From JBBSUX01 sp038234045 (GTDB taxonomy: Bacteria; Pseudomonadota; Gammaproteobacteria; Burkholderiales; Burkholderiaceae_C), in NCBI GenBank assembly GCA_038234045.1, contig JBBSUX010000026.1, positions 1-20,630 on the forward strand: a stretch of 20,630 nt of DNA, written 5' to 3'. The notes beneath the pieces were generated by a model, which saw only the letters and a program-made list of their open reading frames with translations, had not been told where the DNA came from and made no database searches. Shown one piece after another: positions 14,237-20,630 of the stretch. Both the position numbers and the translations under genes were made by a program. The stretch's first letter is position 1, and each line of letters opens with the position of its first letter.

Positions 14237-15454
14237 TCAGCCCGGTCGGGCGGGAATCGGACGCGGCAGCTGTTCTGCTACCGCGCGCCCCAAATCCAGC
14301 ACCGCCATGGCGTAGTAGCTCGACCAGTTGTAGCGGGTGATAACGTAGAAATTCTCGGTGCCGGCCACATAGCTGGGTGGCTCGGTGCCATTCTGCAATT
14401 CGATCAGCGCTAGCGGGCCGACGTGCTGCATCGCTTCGGCTCCCAGATGAGCGCCTTGGGCATTGAAGGCGGCGGCGTCGAAGCTTGGCAGGATGTCGGG
14501 CGCAAGCAGCGTGGCGCGCTGTACGTCGGTGGCTTCCAGCTCGACCGGGTAAGTGGCCGGCACGCCGGGCTTCCAGCCATAAGCGCGCAGATAGTTGGCG
14601 ACCGAGCCGATCGCATCTTCGGCGCTGCCTTGCAGATCGATGCGGCCGTCGCCGTCGAAATCCACGGCGTAGCGGTTCCAGCTCGAGGGCATGAACTGCG
14701 GCAGTCCCATGGCGCCGGCATAGCTGCCGCGCAGATCGAATGGGTCGATGCCGGTGCGATCGGACAGCGTTAGCACCTGCTCCAGCTCGCTGCGGAAATA
14801 CGCGCTGCGCTCGGCGGCACGCGGATGGTTTTCGGGGAAATCGAAAGCCAGCGTAGCGAGCGCATCCATCACGCGGAAGTTGCCGGTTTGCTGGCCGTAG
14901 ATGGTTTCGACGCCGATGATGCCGACGATCACTTCAGCCGGTACGCCATAAGTGGCTTCGGCGCGCGCCAAGGCTGCCGCATTCTCTTGCCAGAAGCGAA
15001 CGCCGGCGCGGATGCGGATCGGCTCGACAAAGCGGCTGCGGTAGACGCGCCAGTTTTTTGCTACGCCTGCGGCCGCCGGCTGCATCAGCCGCGCGACGGT
15101 TGGCAGCATGCGAGCCTGGCCGATCGCCTGGCGCACCCATTCACGATCGAGGTTGCGGCGTTCGGCCAGGTCGTCGGCAAAGCGCATGGCTTCGGGCCGG
15201 TTGGCGTAGAACACAGCAGCGGGAGCCGACCGCGATGCTTGCGGCGCAGTTGTTCGCGCGTGGTGCTTTTGGGCCGCGGCAGGGGTTGCATGAATATGCG
15301 AACGTTTTGTGCCCGTAGCGCTTTCTGAATAAGCGCTATCAGCTACTATTGAAGTAGCAAAAAGCAAAAGAACGGAGGCGGCTCGGCTACCACGGCCTGC
15401 GGCTTCTGTGTGAGGCTTTGCGGCTAGCGCGAAGCGAGAGGTCTGGCAAGGCAT
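14237..15454 (-). CDS. mltB: Lytic murein transglycosylase, MltB/Slt35 type
   Basis: A 405-residue protein of the MltB family, which cleaves the MurNAc-GlcNAc bond of peptidoglycan and forms 1,6-anhydro ends in the periplasm. The catalytic Glu is E183 in VGIIGVETIYGQQTG. Other family blocks are GSYAGAMGLPQFMPSSWNRYAVDFDGDGRIDL (about 243-274), whose DFDGDG stretch matches the calcium-binding loop of Slt35, and FYVITRYNWSSYYAMAV near the end. The N-terminus has a long polar stretch, then a hydrophobic segment (ASVLLLFATSIVADSA) that looks like an export signal. I see no lipobox Cys, so it may be soluble rather than a lipoprotein. Copy C of the dispersed repeat encodes residues about 33-48, covering the end of this signal. 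It follows tgpA after a 24-bp gap filled by a hairpin, suggesting co-transcription. It converges with the kinase gene, 47 bp away. Confidence 0.92.
   Translation of the reverse strand: MPCQTSRFALAAKPHTEAAGRGSRAASVLLLFATSIVADSAYSESATGTKRSHIHATPAAAQKHHARTTAPQASRSAPAAVFYANRPEAMRFADDLAERRNLDREWVRQAIGQARMLPTVARLMQPAAAGVAKNWRVYRSRFVEPIRIRAGVRFWQENAAALARAEATYGVPAEVIVGIIGVETIYGQQTGNFRVMDALATLAFDFPENHPRAAERSAYFRSELEQVLTLSDRTGIDPFDLRGSYAGAMGLPQFMPSSWNRYAVDFDGDGRIDLQGSAEDAIGSVANYLRAYGWKPGVPATYPVELEATDVQRATLLAPDILPSFDAAAFNAQGAHLGAEAMQHVGPLALIELQNGTEPPSYVAGTENFYVITRYNWSSYYAMAVLDLGRAVAEQLPRPIPARPG
15311..15358 (+). repeat. Dispersed two-hairpin repeat, copy C (inside mltB)
   Basis: A 48-bp element in the same orientation as copy A. 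Stem 1 is TAGCGCTT (15316-15323) with AAGCGCTA (15331-15338), perfect over 8 bp. Stem 2 is GCTACT (15342-15347) with AGTAGC (15353-15358), perfect over 6 bp with a 5-nt loop. Stem 2 differs from copy A by a paired change (T-A to C-G). On the minus strand it encodes ATSIVADSAYSESATG of MltB, in the same frame as copy A in ComEC. Confidence 0.75.
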
Positions 15455-15475
15455 CGGGCAAGTATGGCTTGCCCG
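15455..15475 (-). other. Hairpin filling the tgpA-mltB gap, next to the mltB start codon
   Basis: CGGGCAAG (15455-15462) and CTTGCCCG (15468-15475) form a perfect 8-bp stem with a 5-nt loop. It occupies almost the whole 24-bp gap and abuts the mltB ATG (15454-15452), where a ribosome binding site would be expected. No T-tract follows, so translational control or a partial transcript end is more likely than full termination. Confidence 0.5.
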
Positions 15476-15478
15476 GCT

Positions 15479-17596
15479 TCAGCGCTCAGCTGTTTGCGGC
15501 GCGCTTTGCTGGCGCGCAGCTACGGCTTTGGGCCAGCGGAGGGTGCGGTATTCGCGTCGCAGCGCCCGCAATCCGGCAGCGCGCTCAGCCGGGCTGAGCC
15601 GGGCATAGCGCTGCGCTTCCATCTTCAACAACCAACCGCCAATGGCATCGTGGCGTCGGCCCAAACAACGTTGCAGAGTCTGGGCAGCGCCTCGGGGCGC
15701 CGTATGCGCGGCGACGGGTACGCCGGCGCGCTGTAGTTTGCGATAGGCCTTCTGTAGCAGGCGCACCCACGGATCGCGCGTTCGGCGTTCCAGCACCGCC
15801 CACAGTGCGCCGATGGCTGCTGCGGCGACGATCAGCCCAGCCAGCAGGCGCAGCAGATCCTGCCAATCCGGGGCCGAGAAGCCCAAGCGCTTCATCAGGT
15901 CGAGTTGGCGGCTCTGGGTGTAGTTGAGCACCCACTGGTTCCAGCGGTTGTTCACGGCTTCCCAGGCGGCGCGCACGCGCTGGCCAAAATTCACCCCGAC
16001 GACAGAGCCGAAAGCCTCGGAAAAAACGCCGCGCGGCGCTTGCAGCCGCTGCAGGGAACCGATGCGGCCGGGCGAGACTGCAGCGGTCGGGTCCACGCGC
16101 GTCCAGCCGCGGTCGGCTTCCCAGACTTCGGCCCAGGCGTGCGCGTCGCTCTGCCGCACTGTCCACAGGCCGTCCACCGAATTGACTTCCCCACCCTGGT
16201 AGCCAGTGACGATGCGGGAGGGCACGTCCATCGCCCGCATCAGCACGACGAAAGCCGAGGCGATGTGTTCGCAAAAGCCCTCTTTGGTGTCGAACCAGAA
16301 CTGGTCGGAGGTGTTGACGCCGTAGATGCCCGGGTCGAGCGTGTAGGTGTAGCCGCCGGTGCGCAACCGCTGCAGCGCGGCGTTTACCAGTACACGCGTG
16401 CCGTCTGCCTGCGCCATCAGGTCGGGCCGTAGCGTGCGGGTGAGTTGCTGGGCAAGCTCGCGTGTGCGCGGATCGAAGCCCGTGGGCAGGGCGGTGTAGG
16501 TGCGCAATGCCAGCGGCGTGAGCTGTGTGCCGTAGCGGAAATCGGGATAGCTGGTGGCGCGGTAGCGCACGAGTTTGTTGAGTGGCCGCGGGGTCACCCA
16601 TTGCAGATCGGCGGTCAGGAAGCCTTTTGTCCCTTCTGGTTTGTCGGGCGCTGCATCCAGCACCAGCAGCCAGGGGTGGCCGCTAGGTTCGAGCGTGGCT
16701 TCGTACCGAATGGGCGTGCCGGCCACTTCCACCTGCGCACCGCGCTGCGACTGCGGCACATAGTCGCCGACGGCGCCCCAGGCAGCACCAGGTGACCGCC
16801 AGTTGCGGCCATCGAACGATGACAGCACGGGACCCCGGAAGTACAGATCCTGCTGCGGTGGCGTCTGACCATCGGGCGTGTCGAGAAACCGGATGCGCAT
16901 GGCCACGCCGTCGTCCAGCGCCAGTCGCGCTATGGTGCCAACCCGCATATCCGAGGAGAGACCGCTGCGCGTTTGCTCCTCGCCGCCCGGCGTCCCCCAC
17001 AAAGGCGCAAGTCGGGGAAAAAAGAGAAACAGGGCCGCCATGACCGGCGCGCCGTAGAGCATCAGGCGCAATGCCGTGCCGCCGGCTTCCGCGATGCTCG
17101 GCCGCCCGACAGGCATGTGGGCCTGCACCAGCGCCGTCATCAGACCGGCGAGCGCGATCACCATCGCCACGGCCGTGGGCAGCGCCTGCGAAAAAAAGAA
17201 GTTGGTCAGCATCACGAAGAAGCCGAGGAAGAACACCACCATCGCATCGCGTCGCGCCCGCAGCTCCAGGGTTTTGAGCACCAGCAGCATCACCACCAGG
17301 GTGACACCAGCTTCCCGGCCGGCAACGCTGCGGTAGGTGAGGGCGGTAGCCGCTACGGTGGCCAATGCCAGCAAGGCGCGCCAGGCCCGGCCGGGCAGCG
17401 GCGCCGAGCGCCACGCCAAGAGACCCCGCCAGCCCAGCACCAGCACCGACAGGCCGATCGCCCACGGCGGCAAGCGACCCAGCTGCGGCGCGATCACCCA
17501 GGCCACCGTGGCCAGCAGAAAGAGCGTGTCGCGGCTCTCCCGTGGCAGTGAGCGCAATGCGGCGGACACGGATCGGACAGCGTTCAGGCTCAGCAT
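15479..17596 (-). CDS. tgpA: TgpA-type membrane transglutaminase (DUF3488, transglutaminase core, DUF4129)
   Basis: A 705-residue inner-membrane protein. Residues about 20-220 hold several hydrophobic segments (for example TLFLLATVAWVIAPQL and AMVVFFLGFFVMLTNFFF), matching DUF3488. A periplasmic transglutaminase core follows with the complete triad Cys442 (KEGFCEHIASAF), His486 (SDAHAWAEVW) and Asp502 (RVDPTAAV). A membrane segment near the C-terminus (LLAGLIVAAAAIGALWAVL) precedes a DUF4129-like tail. TgpA of Pseudomonas aeruginosa has this architecture and is essential there; its substrate is unknown. The start at 17596 is chosen because the ATG overlaps the DUF58 stop (ATGCTGA), giving translational coupling, and GGAGG lies 10 nt upstream. 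An ATG at 17617 would add seven residues. It is third in the moxR-DUF58-tgpA arrangement. Confidence 0.94.
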   Translation of the reverse strand: MLSLNAVRSVSAALRSLPRESRDTLFLLATVAWVIAPQLGRLPPWAIGLSVLVLGWRGLLAWRSAPLPGRAWRALLALATVAATALTYRSVAGREAGVTLVVMLLVLKTLELRARRDAMVVFFLGFFVMLTNFFFSQALPTAVAMVIALAGLMTALVQAHMPVGRPSIAEAGGTALRLMLYGAPVMAALFLFFPRLAPLWGTPGGEEQTRSGLSSDMRVGTIARLALDDGVAMRIRFLDTPDGQTPPQQDLYFRGPVLSSFDGRNWRSPGAAWGAVGDYVPQSQRGAQVEVAGTPIRYEATLEPSGHPWLLVLDAAPDKPEGTKGFLTADLQWVTPRPLNKLVRYRATSYPDFRYGTQLTPLALRTYTALPTGFDPRTRELAQQLTRTLRPDLMAQADGTRVLVNAALQRLRTGGYTYTLDPGIYGVNTSDQFWFDTKEGFCEHIASAFVVLMRAMDVPSRIVTGYQGGEVNSVDGLWTVRQSDAHAWAEVWEADRGWTRVDPTAAVSPGRIGSLQRLQAPRGVFSEAFGSVVGVNFGQRVRAAWEAVNNRWNQWVLNYTQSRQLDLMKRLGFSAPDWQDLLRLLAGLIVAAAAIGALWAVLERRTRDPWVRLLQKAYRKLQRAGVPVAAHTAPRGAAQTLQRCLGRRHDAIGGWLLKMEAQRYARLSPAERAAGLRALRREYRTLRWPKAVAARQQSAPQTAER

Positions 17597-18549
17597 CGCG
17601 CCAGTGCCTCCAGACATTGACGCTGGTGTGCTGGACCTTGTGCCGGTTCGATCCGCGCACCGCTCAGCCGCAATCCGTAGGTGATTCCCAGCCGCTCGGC
17701 CTGCAGCACCCAGGCGCACAGGCGTGACAGTCGCTGCTCCAGCGTGGCTACGCCTGCGGCGGCATCAAGATCGAACCACAGGTCTTGCTGCTGCGCCTGG
17801 TGCGTATCGCGGCTCACCAGATCGTCACTGCCGGCTGCAATGGCGCGCGCGGCCTTTTTCCACACCACCAGCCGCAACGGATCGCCGCGCTGGTAGACAC
17901 GCACACCGTCGATCTCGCCGGGGCCGTGCGCCTGTCGCTGGGCTGCGGCGGTGCCGGCGCGTGCCTCTCCCGGAGGTAGCGGCGGCGCGGGGGATTCAGG
18001 CGCCGGATAAATCAGCACCTGCGCTGCCGGCCGCCAAATCGCCCAAACGCGAAAGGTGCCGAGCGGAAAGCGCGTTTGCGCCATCAGAGGCGGTACCTGA
18101 TGCAGGCCGCGACCAGGCGGCTGAAAAGCGATCTCGATGGTCACCGTGCCGGCAGCGGGAACGTCCGTCCAGGCGGGCTCACCGCTGCCCCGGACCGAGA
18201 CCTCGATGCCGTGGCGCGCGCGTTTTCTTTCACTGCCGAGCTGTACCTGCAAGCGGGCTGCACTGCCGGCAAATGCGGGTTCGGGCTGTGTCAGATGCAA
18301 TGCTATGCCGCGCAATGTGGCATGCCCCACATGCATGCCGGCCAGTGCGCTGCCGGCCAGAAGAAAGGTGAGCAGGTAGCCGAGATTGAGCTCGAAGTTG
18401 ATCGACGCGACCAGCAAGGTCAGCAAGGTGATCGCCAGCATCCATCCCGCCGGCGTCGGCAGGATGTAGACATTGCGTTGCGTCAGCAGCTGCGTATCCG
18501 TCACCGGCAACCGGGCCTGGAACCAGGCTTCGATGCGGTGGGTCAGCAT
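17590..18549 (-). CDS. DUF58 domain-containing membrane-anchored protein
   Basis: A 319-residue protein with two hydrophobic segments near the N-terminus (about 36-52 and 56-74) and a cytoplasmic DUF58 region. The family signature appears as GEIDGVRVYQRGDPLRLVVWKKAAR around residues 211-236, close to the usual EFDGLREYxPGDxxRxIxWKxxAR pattern. DUF58 proteins accompany MoxR ATPases, and the C-terminal part is thought to be related to the von Willebrand A fold, so a role as MoxR partner or scaffold is likely (inference). The open frame extends to an ATG at 18639, but similarity and the membrane anchor fit a start at 18549. Its stop codon lies inside the first seven bases of tgpA. A repeat-rich gap of 135 bp separates it from moxR. 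Confidence 0.9.
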   Translation of the reverse strand: MLTHRIEAWFQARLPVTDTQLLTQRNVYILPTPAGWMLAITLLTLLVASINFELNLGYLLTFLLAGSALAGMHVGHATLRGIALHLTQPEPAFAGSAARLQVQLGSERKRARHGIEVSVRGSGEPAWTDVPAAGTVTIEIAFQPPGRGLHQVPPLMAQTRFPLGTFRVWAIWRPAAQVLIYPAPESPAPPLPPGEARAGTAAAQRQAHGPGEIDGVRVYQRGDPLRLVVWKKAARAIAAGSDDLVSRDTHQAQQQDLWFDLDAAAGVATLEQRLSRLCAWVLQAERLGITYGLRLSGARIEPAQGPAHQRQCLEALARC

Positions 18550-18601
18550 GGACGTTCCATAGGTTGGATCAGCACCGAACCGATCCCACCAGAATGCCGT
18601 G

Positions 18602-18620
18602 GGACCGGCTTTGCCGGACC
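18602..18620. repeat. Inverted repeat in the moxR-DUF58 gap
   Basis: GGACCGGC (18602-18609) pairs with GCCGGACC (18613-18620) around TTT, with one A-A mismatch inside an otherwise perfect stem. It is one of two hairpins packed in this gap. Confidence 0.5.
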
Positions 18621-18630
18621 GCTGGCATTG

Positions 18631-18680
18631 CCCCCGCAAGGGGGTTGGCGAAGCGACACGCAGTGCGCGAAGACTGGGGG
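18631..18680. repeat. REP-like GC-rich palindromic element downstream of moxR
   Basis: CCCCC-GCAA-GGGGG (18631-18644) forms a tight stem-loop. After a GCG-rich spacer a further GGGGG (18676-18680) lies five bases before the moxR stop codon. That run could pair with the CCCCC instead, giving alternative folds. The layout resembles intergenic palindromic elements common in Comamonadaceae; that resemblance is from memory, not a search. Confidence 0.45.
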
Positions 18681-18684
18681 TGAG

Positions 18685-19602
18685 TCAAATGCTGACTGCC
18701 TCGATCATCGCTCGCACCTGCTCGACCGAGCCGCGCCCCGCTTGGCCAATCGGCACCAGCCGGTGCGCGATGCATTGCGGCAGCACCATCTGCACATCGT
18801 CGGGCGCCACATAGTCGCGGCCGGCCAGCAGCGCCTGCGCCTTGGCGGCACGCACCAGCGCCAATCCGGCGCGCGGCGAGAGGCCCTGCACGAACCAGCG
18901 GCCAGAGCGGGTGGCGGCGATCAGCTCCTGAACATAGTCAAGCAGCGGATCGCCCGCATGCACCGCCTGTACTTCGGCCTGCAGGCGCAATAGTTCTTCG
19001 GTGGAGAGCATCGGTAGCAGGCCATCGACCAGCTCGCGCCGGTCGGCGCCCGCCAGCAGCACACGCTCGGCCGCTCGGTCCGGGTAACCGAGCGAGATAC
19101 GCATCAAAAAACGGTCGAGCTGCGATTCGGGCAGCGCGAACGTACCCAACTGATCATGCGGATTCTGCGTGGCGATGACGAAGAAAGGCTGGGGCAGGGC
19201 GCGGGTTTCACCTTCTACCGTCACCTGCTTTTCTTCCATCGCCTCAAGCAGCGCGCTTTGAGTTTTCGGGCTGGCGCGGTTAATCTCATCGGCCAGGAGC
19301 ACTTGCGCAAATACCGGGCCGGGATGGAACACAAAACCTTCGCGGCCACGCTCGTAAATGGATACGCCCACCAGGTCGCCCGGCATCAGGTCAGCCGTGA
19401 ACTGAACGCGCGAAAACTGCAGCCCGAAGCTGCGGGAAAGCGCATGCGCCAGGGTCGTCTTTCCGACGCCCGGAACATCCTCGATCAACAGGTGACCACC
19501 AGCGAGGAGGCAGGCAACACAGTCGCGAACAGCATCCTTTTTGCCCACGATCACCGTGTTAAGCTGATTTAACAATGCCTGTAATTTTTGGGGTGTCTGC
19601 AT
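18685..19602 (-). CDS. MoxR-family AAA+ ATPase
   Basis: A 305-residue AAA+ ATPase starting MQTPQKLQALLNQLNTVIVG. Walker A is DVPGVGKTT (Lys48, Thr49) and Walker B is VLLADEINRASPKTQSALLEAMEE (Asp105, Glu106). Sensor 1 is FVIATQNPHDQLG (Asn147), and SPRAGLALVRAAKA lies in the C-terminal lid. MoxR proteins act as chaperone-like ATPases for the maturation of protein complexes, often with DUF58 and VWA-domain partners. Here the DUF58 and tgpA genes follow on the same strand, the common arrangement. The frame extends to an ATG at 19722, but the family begins at 19602. GGAG is present just before that ATG, with unusually short spacing. It is divergent from the histone-deacetylase-family gene across 106 bp, which must hold both promoters. 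Confidence 0.94.
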   Translation of the reverse strand: MQTPQKLQALLNQLNTVIVGKKDAVRDCVACLLAGGHLLIEDVPGVGKTTLAHALSRSFGLQFSRVQFTADLMPGDLVGVSIYERGREGFVFHPGPVFAQVLLADEINRASPKTQSALLEAMEEKQVTVEGETRALPQPFFVIATQNPHDQLGTFALPESQLDRFLMRISLGYPDRAAERVLLAGADRRELVDGLLPMLSTEELLRLQAEVQAVHAGDPLLDYVQELIAATRSGRWFVQGLSPRAGLALVRAAKAQALLAGRDYVAPDDVQMVLPQCIAHRLVPIGQAGRGSVEQVRAMIEAVSI

Positions 19603-19708
19603 GCTCCGGACATTAGCGTAAAAAAAGAAAACACACGGCGGCGCATGTGCGGGCTGGCGGCAGGTGGCCCGCTCCCGGAACGGCGATCGCGAGGAGACAC
19701 CCTGTTCG

Positions 19709-20630
19709 ATGAGCACCATCACCGGTTATTTCACCCACCGCGACTGCGGGAAGCATGAGATGGGAGCCGGGCATCCCGAGTGCCCCGAACGGCTCGATGC
19801 CATCGAGGATCGTCTGCTCATGACTGGCGTGGGAGACGCTCTCCAGCGACACGACGATGCTCCGCTTGCCGAAGAGTCTGCACTGTTGCGCGCCCACAGT
19901 GCAGCCCACATCGCGCATTTGAAGGCGCTCACTGCGCGCCTTGCTGAAGACATTGCAGCGGGCGGGCCCCTGCATGCTGCGATTGATCCCGACACGTCGC
20001 TCAATCTGCATACCTGGACAGCTGCACGCCGCGCCGCTGGCGCCGCCATTGCCGCTACAGACGCCGTAATCGGCGGCAAGATGCAGAACGCGTTCTGCGC
20101 CGTACGCCCGCCCGGCCACCATGCAGAACGCGACCGCGCCATGGGTTTCTGCTTTGTCAGTAACGTTGCGGTCGCCGCATTGCATGCGCTGGAGCACCAC
20201 CACCTCAAGCGCGTGGCCATCGTCGATTTCGACGTGCACCACGGCAATGGCACCGAGAACATCCTGGCGGGTGACGAGCGCGCGCTGATGGTCGGCATCT
20301 TCCAGCATCCGTTCTACCCGTATAGCGGCACTGACCATCCCGCTGCCAACATGCTGAATGTGCCGGTACCTGCCTATACGCGCGGCATGGATGTGCGCGA
20401 ACTGATCGAGATGCTCTGGCTACCCTGTCTTGAGGCGTTCAAGCCGGAAATGATCTTCATCAGCGCCGGATTCGACGCCCACCGCGAGGACGATCTGGGC
20501 CAGCTCGGCTTGACCGAACAGGACTTTGCCTGGATCACCGAGCGTGTGAAAGATGTAGCTCGCCGGTTTTCCAAAGGCCGGATCGTGTCCTGCCTTGAGG
20601 GCGGCTATCACCTCGATGCTCTGGCCCGCA
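19709..20630 (+). CDS. Histone deacetylase family protein, 3' end cut by window edge
   Basis: An open frame of 307 codons from an ATG at 19709 runs to the right edge without a stop. The protein starts MSTITGYFTHRDCGKHEMGA and continues GHPECPERL, typical of bacterial class II-like deacetylases (COG0123). Active-site features are present: the His pair H137/H138 in RPPGHHAE, zinc ligands D175 and H177 in VDFDVHHGNG, D256 in SAGFDAH, and Tyr300 in the LEGGYHL segment. Bacterial members deacetylate small molecules such as acetylpolyamines, or acetyl-lysine; the substrate cannot be told from sequence. GAGGAG lies about 12 nt before the start. Few residues are probably missing. It is divergent from moxR. 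Confidence 0.93.
   Translation, partial: MSTITGYFTHRDCGKHEMGAGHPECPERLDAIEDRLLMTGVGDALQRHDDAPLAEESALLRAHSAAHIAHLKALTARLAEDIAAGGPLHAAIDPDTSLNLHTWTAARRAAGAAIAATDAVIGGKMQNAFCAVRPPGHHAERDRAMGFCFVSNVAVAALHALEHHHLKRVAIVDFDVHHGNGTENILAGDERALMVGIFQHPFYPYSGTDHPAANMLNVPVPAYTRGMDVRELIEMLWLPCLEAFKPEMIFISAGFDAHREDDLGQLGLTEQDFAWITERVKDVARRFSKGRIVSCLEGGYHLDALAR

Noticed and set aside
14240..14251. GCCCG-GT-CGGGC stem at the convergent end of mltB
   Set aside because: It lies within the last MltB codons, has a 2-nt loop and no T-tract, so I do not call it a terminator.
15585..16601. 338-codon minus-strand frame inside tgpA
   Set aside because: Same strand but a different frame from the catalytic transglutaminase core; Arg/His/Ala-rich composition with no motif.
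19613..20338. 241-codon minus-strand frame at the right end
   Set aside because: Antisense to the histone-deacetylase-family gene, whose metal ligands are all in place on the plus strand.

Overview
The window is high-GC DNA with densely packed genes on both strands. It looks like a betaproteobacterium of the Burkholderiales, probably Comamonadaceae. That placement rests on the gene families and on short palindromic repeats of a kind I associate with that family; it is an inference, because no rRNA or species marker is present. I see no tRNA, rRNA, CRISPR array, insertion sequence or prophage gene.

Region 1 (1-11186) is the most unusual part. It is a locus for making and breaking amide bonds, interrupted by a competence gene. 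On the minus strand are a stand-alone circularly permuted ATP-grasp gene (cut by the left edge) and, upstream of it, comEC, the DNA-uptake channel. Divergently, on the plus strand, are three closely spaced genes: a transglutaminase fused to a DUF2126 putative amidoligase (4015-7506), an ATP-grasp/alpha-E fusion (7580-10249), and a second, short transglutaminase (10299-11186). ATP-grasp and glutamine-synthetase-like amidoligases form amide bonds at the cost of ATP, while transglutaminase-fold enzymes cleave or exchange them. The set therefore looks like a peptide-synthesis or protein-tagging system whose substrate is unknown. Such neighbourhoods have been predicted computationally, but I know of no biochemical role.

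Region 2 (11187-14236) holds a RidA-superfamily gene and a hybrid histidine kinase (RsbRD-like N-terminus, PAS, HisKA, HATPase, receiver). A 359-bp intergenic stretch with several inverted repeats separates them.

Region 3 (14237-19602, minus strand) is a cell-envelope cluster read from right to left: moxR ATPase, DUF58 protein, tgpA-type membrane transglutaminase, then an MltB-type lytic transglycosylase. DUF58 and tgpA overlap by 7 bp. With the two in region 1, there are three transglutaminase-fold proteins in under 14 kb.

Region 4 (19709-end, plus strand) is a histone-deacetylase-family gene cut by the right edge, divergent from moxR.

Cutting across these regions is a dispersed repeat of about 47 bp in four copies. 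Two lie inside comEC, one inside the mltB signal-peptide region and one upstream of the ridA-like gene. It folds as two tandem stem-loops, and the three coding copies preserve the reading frame.
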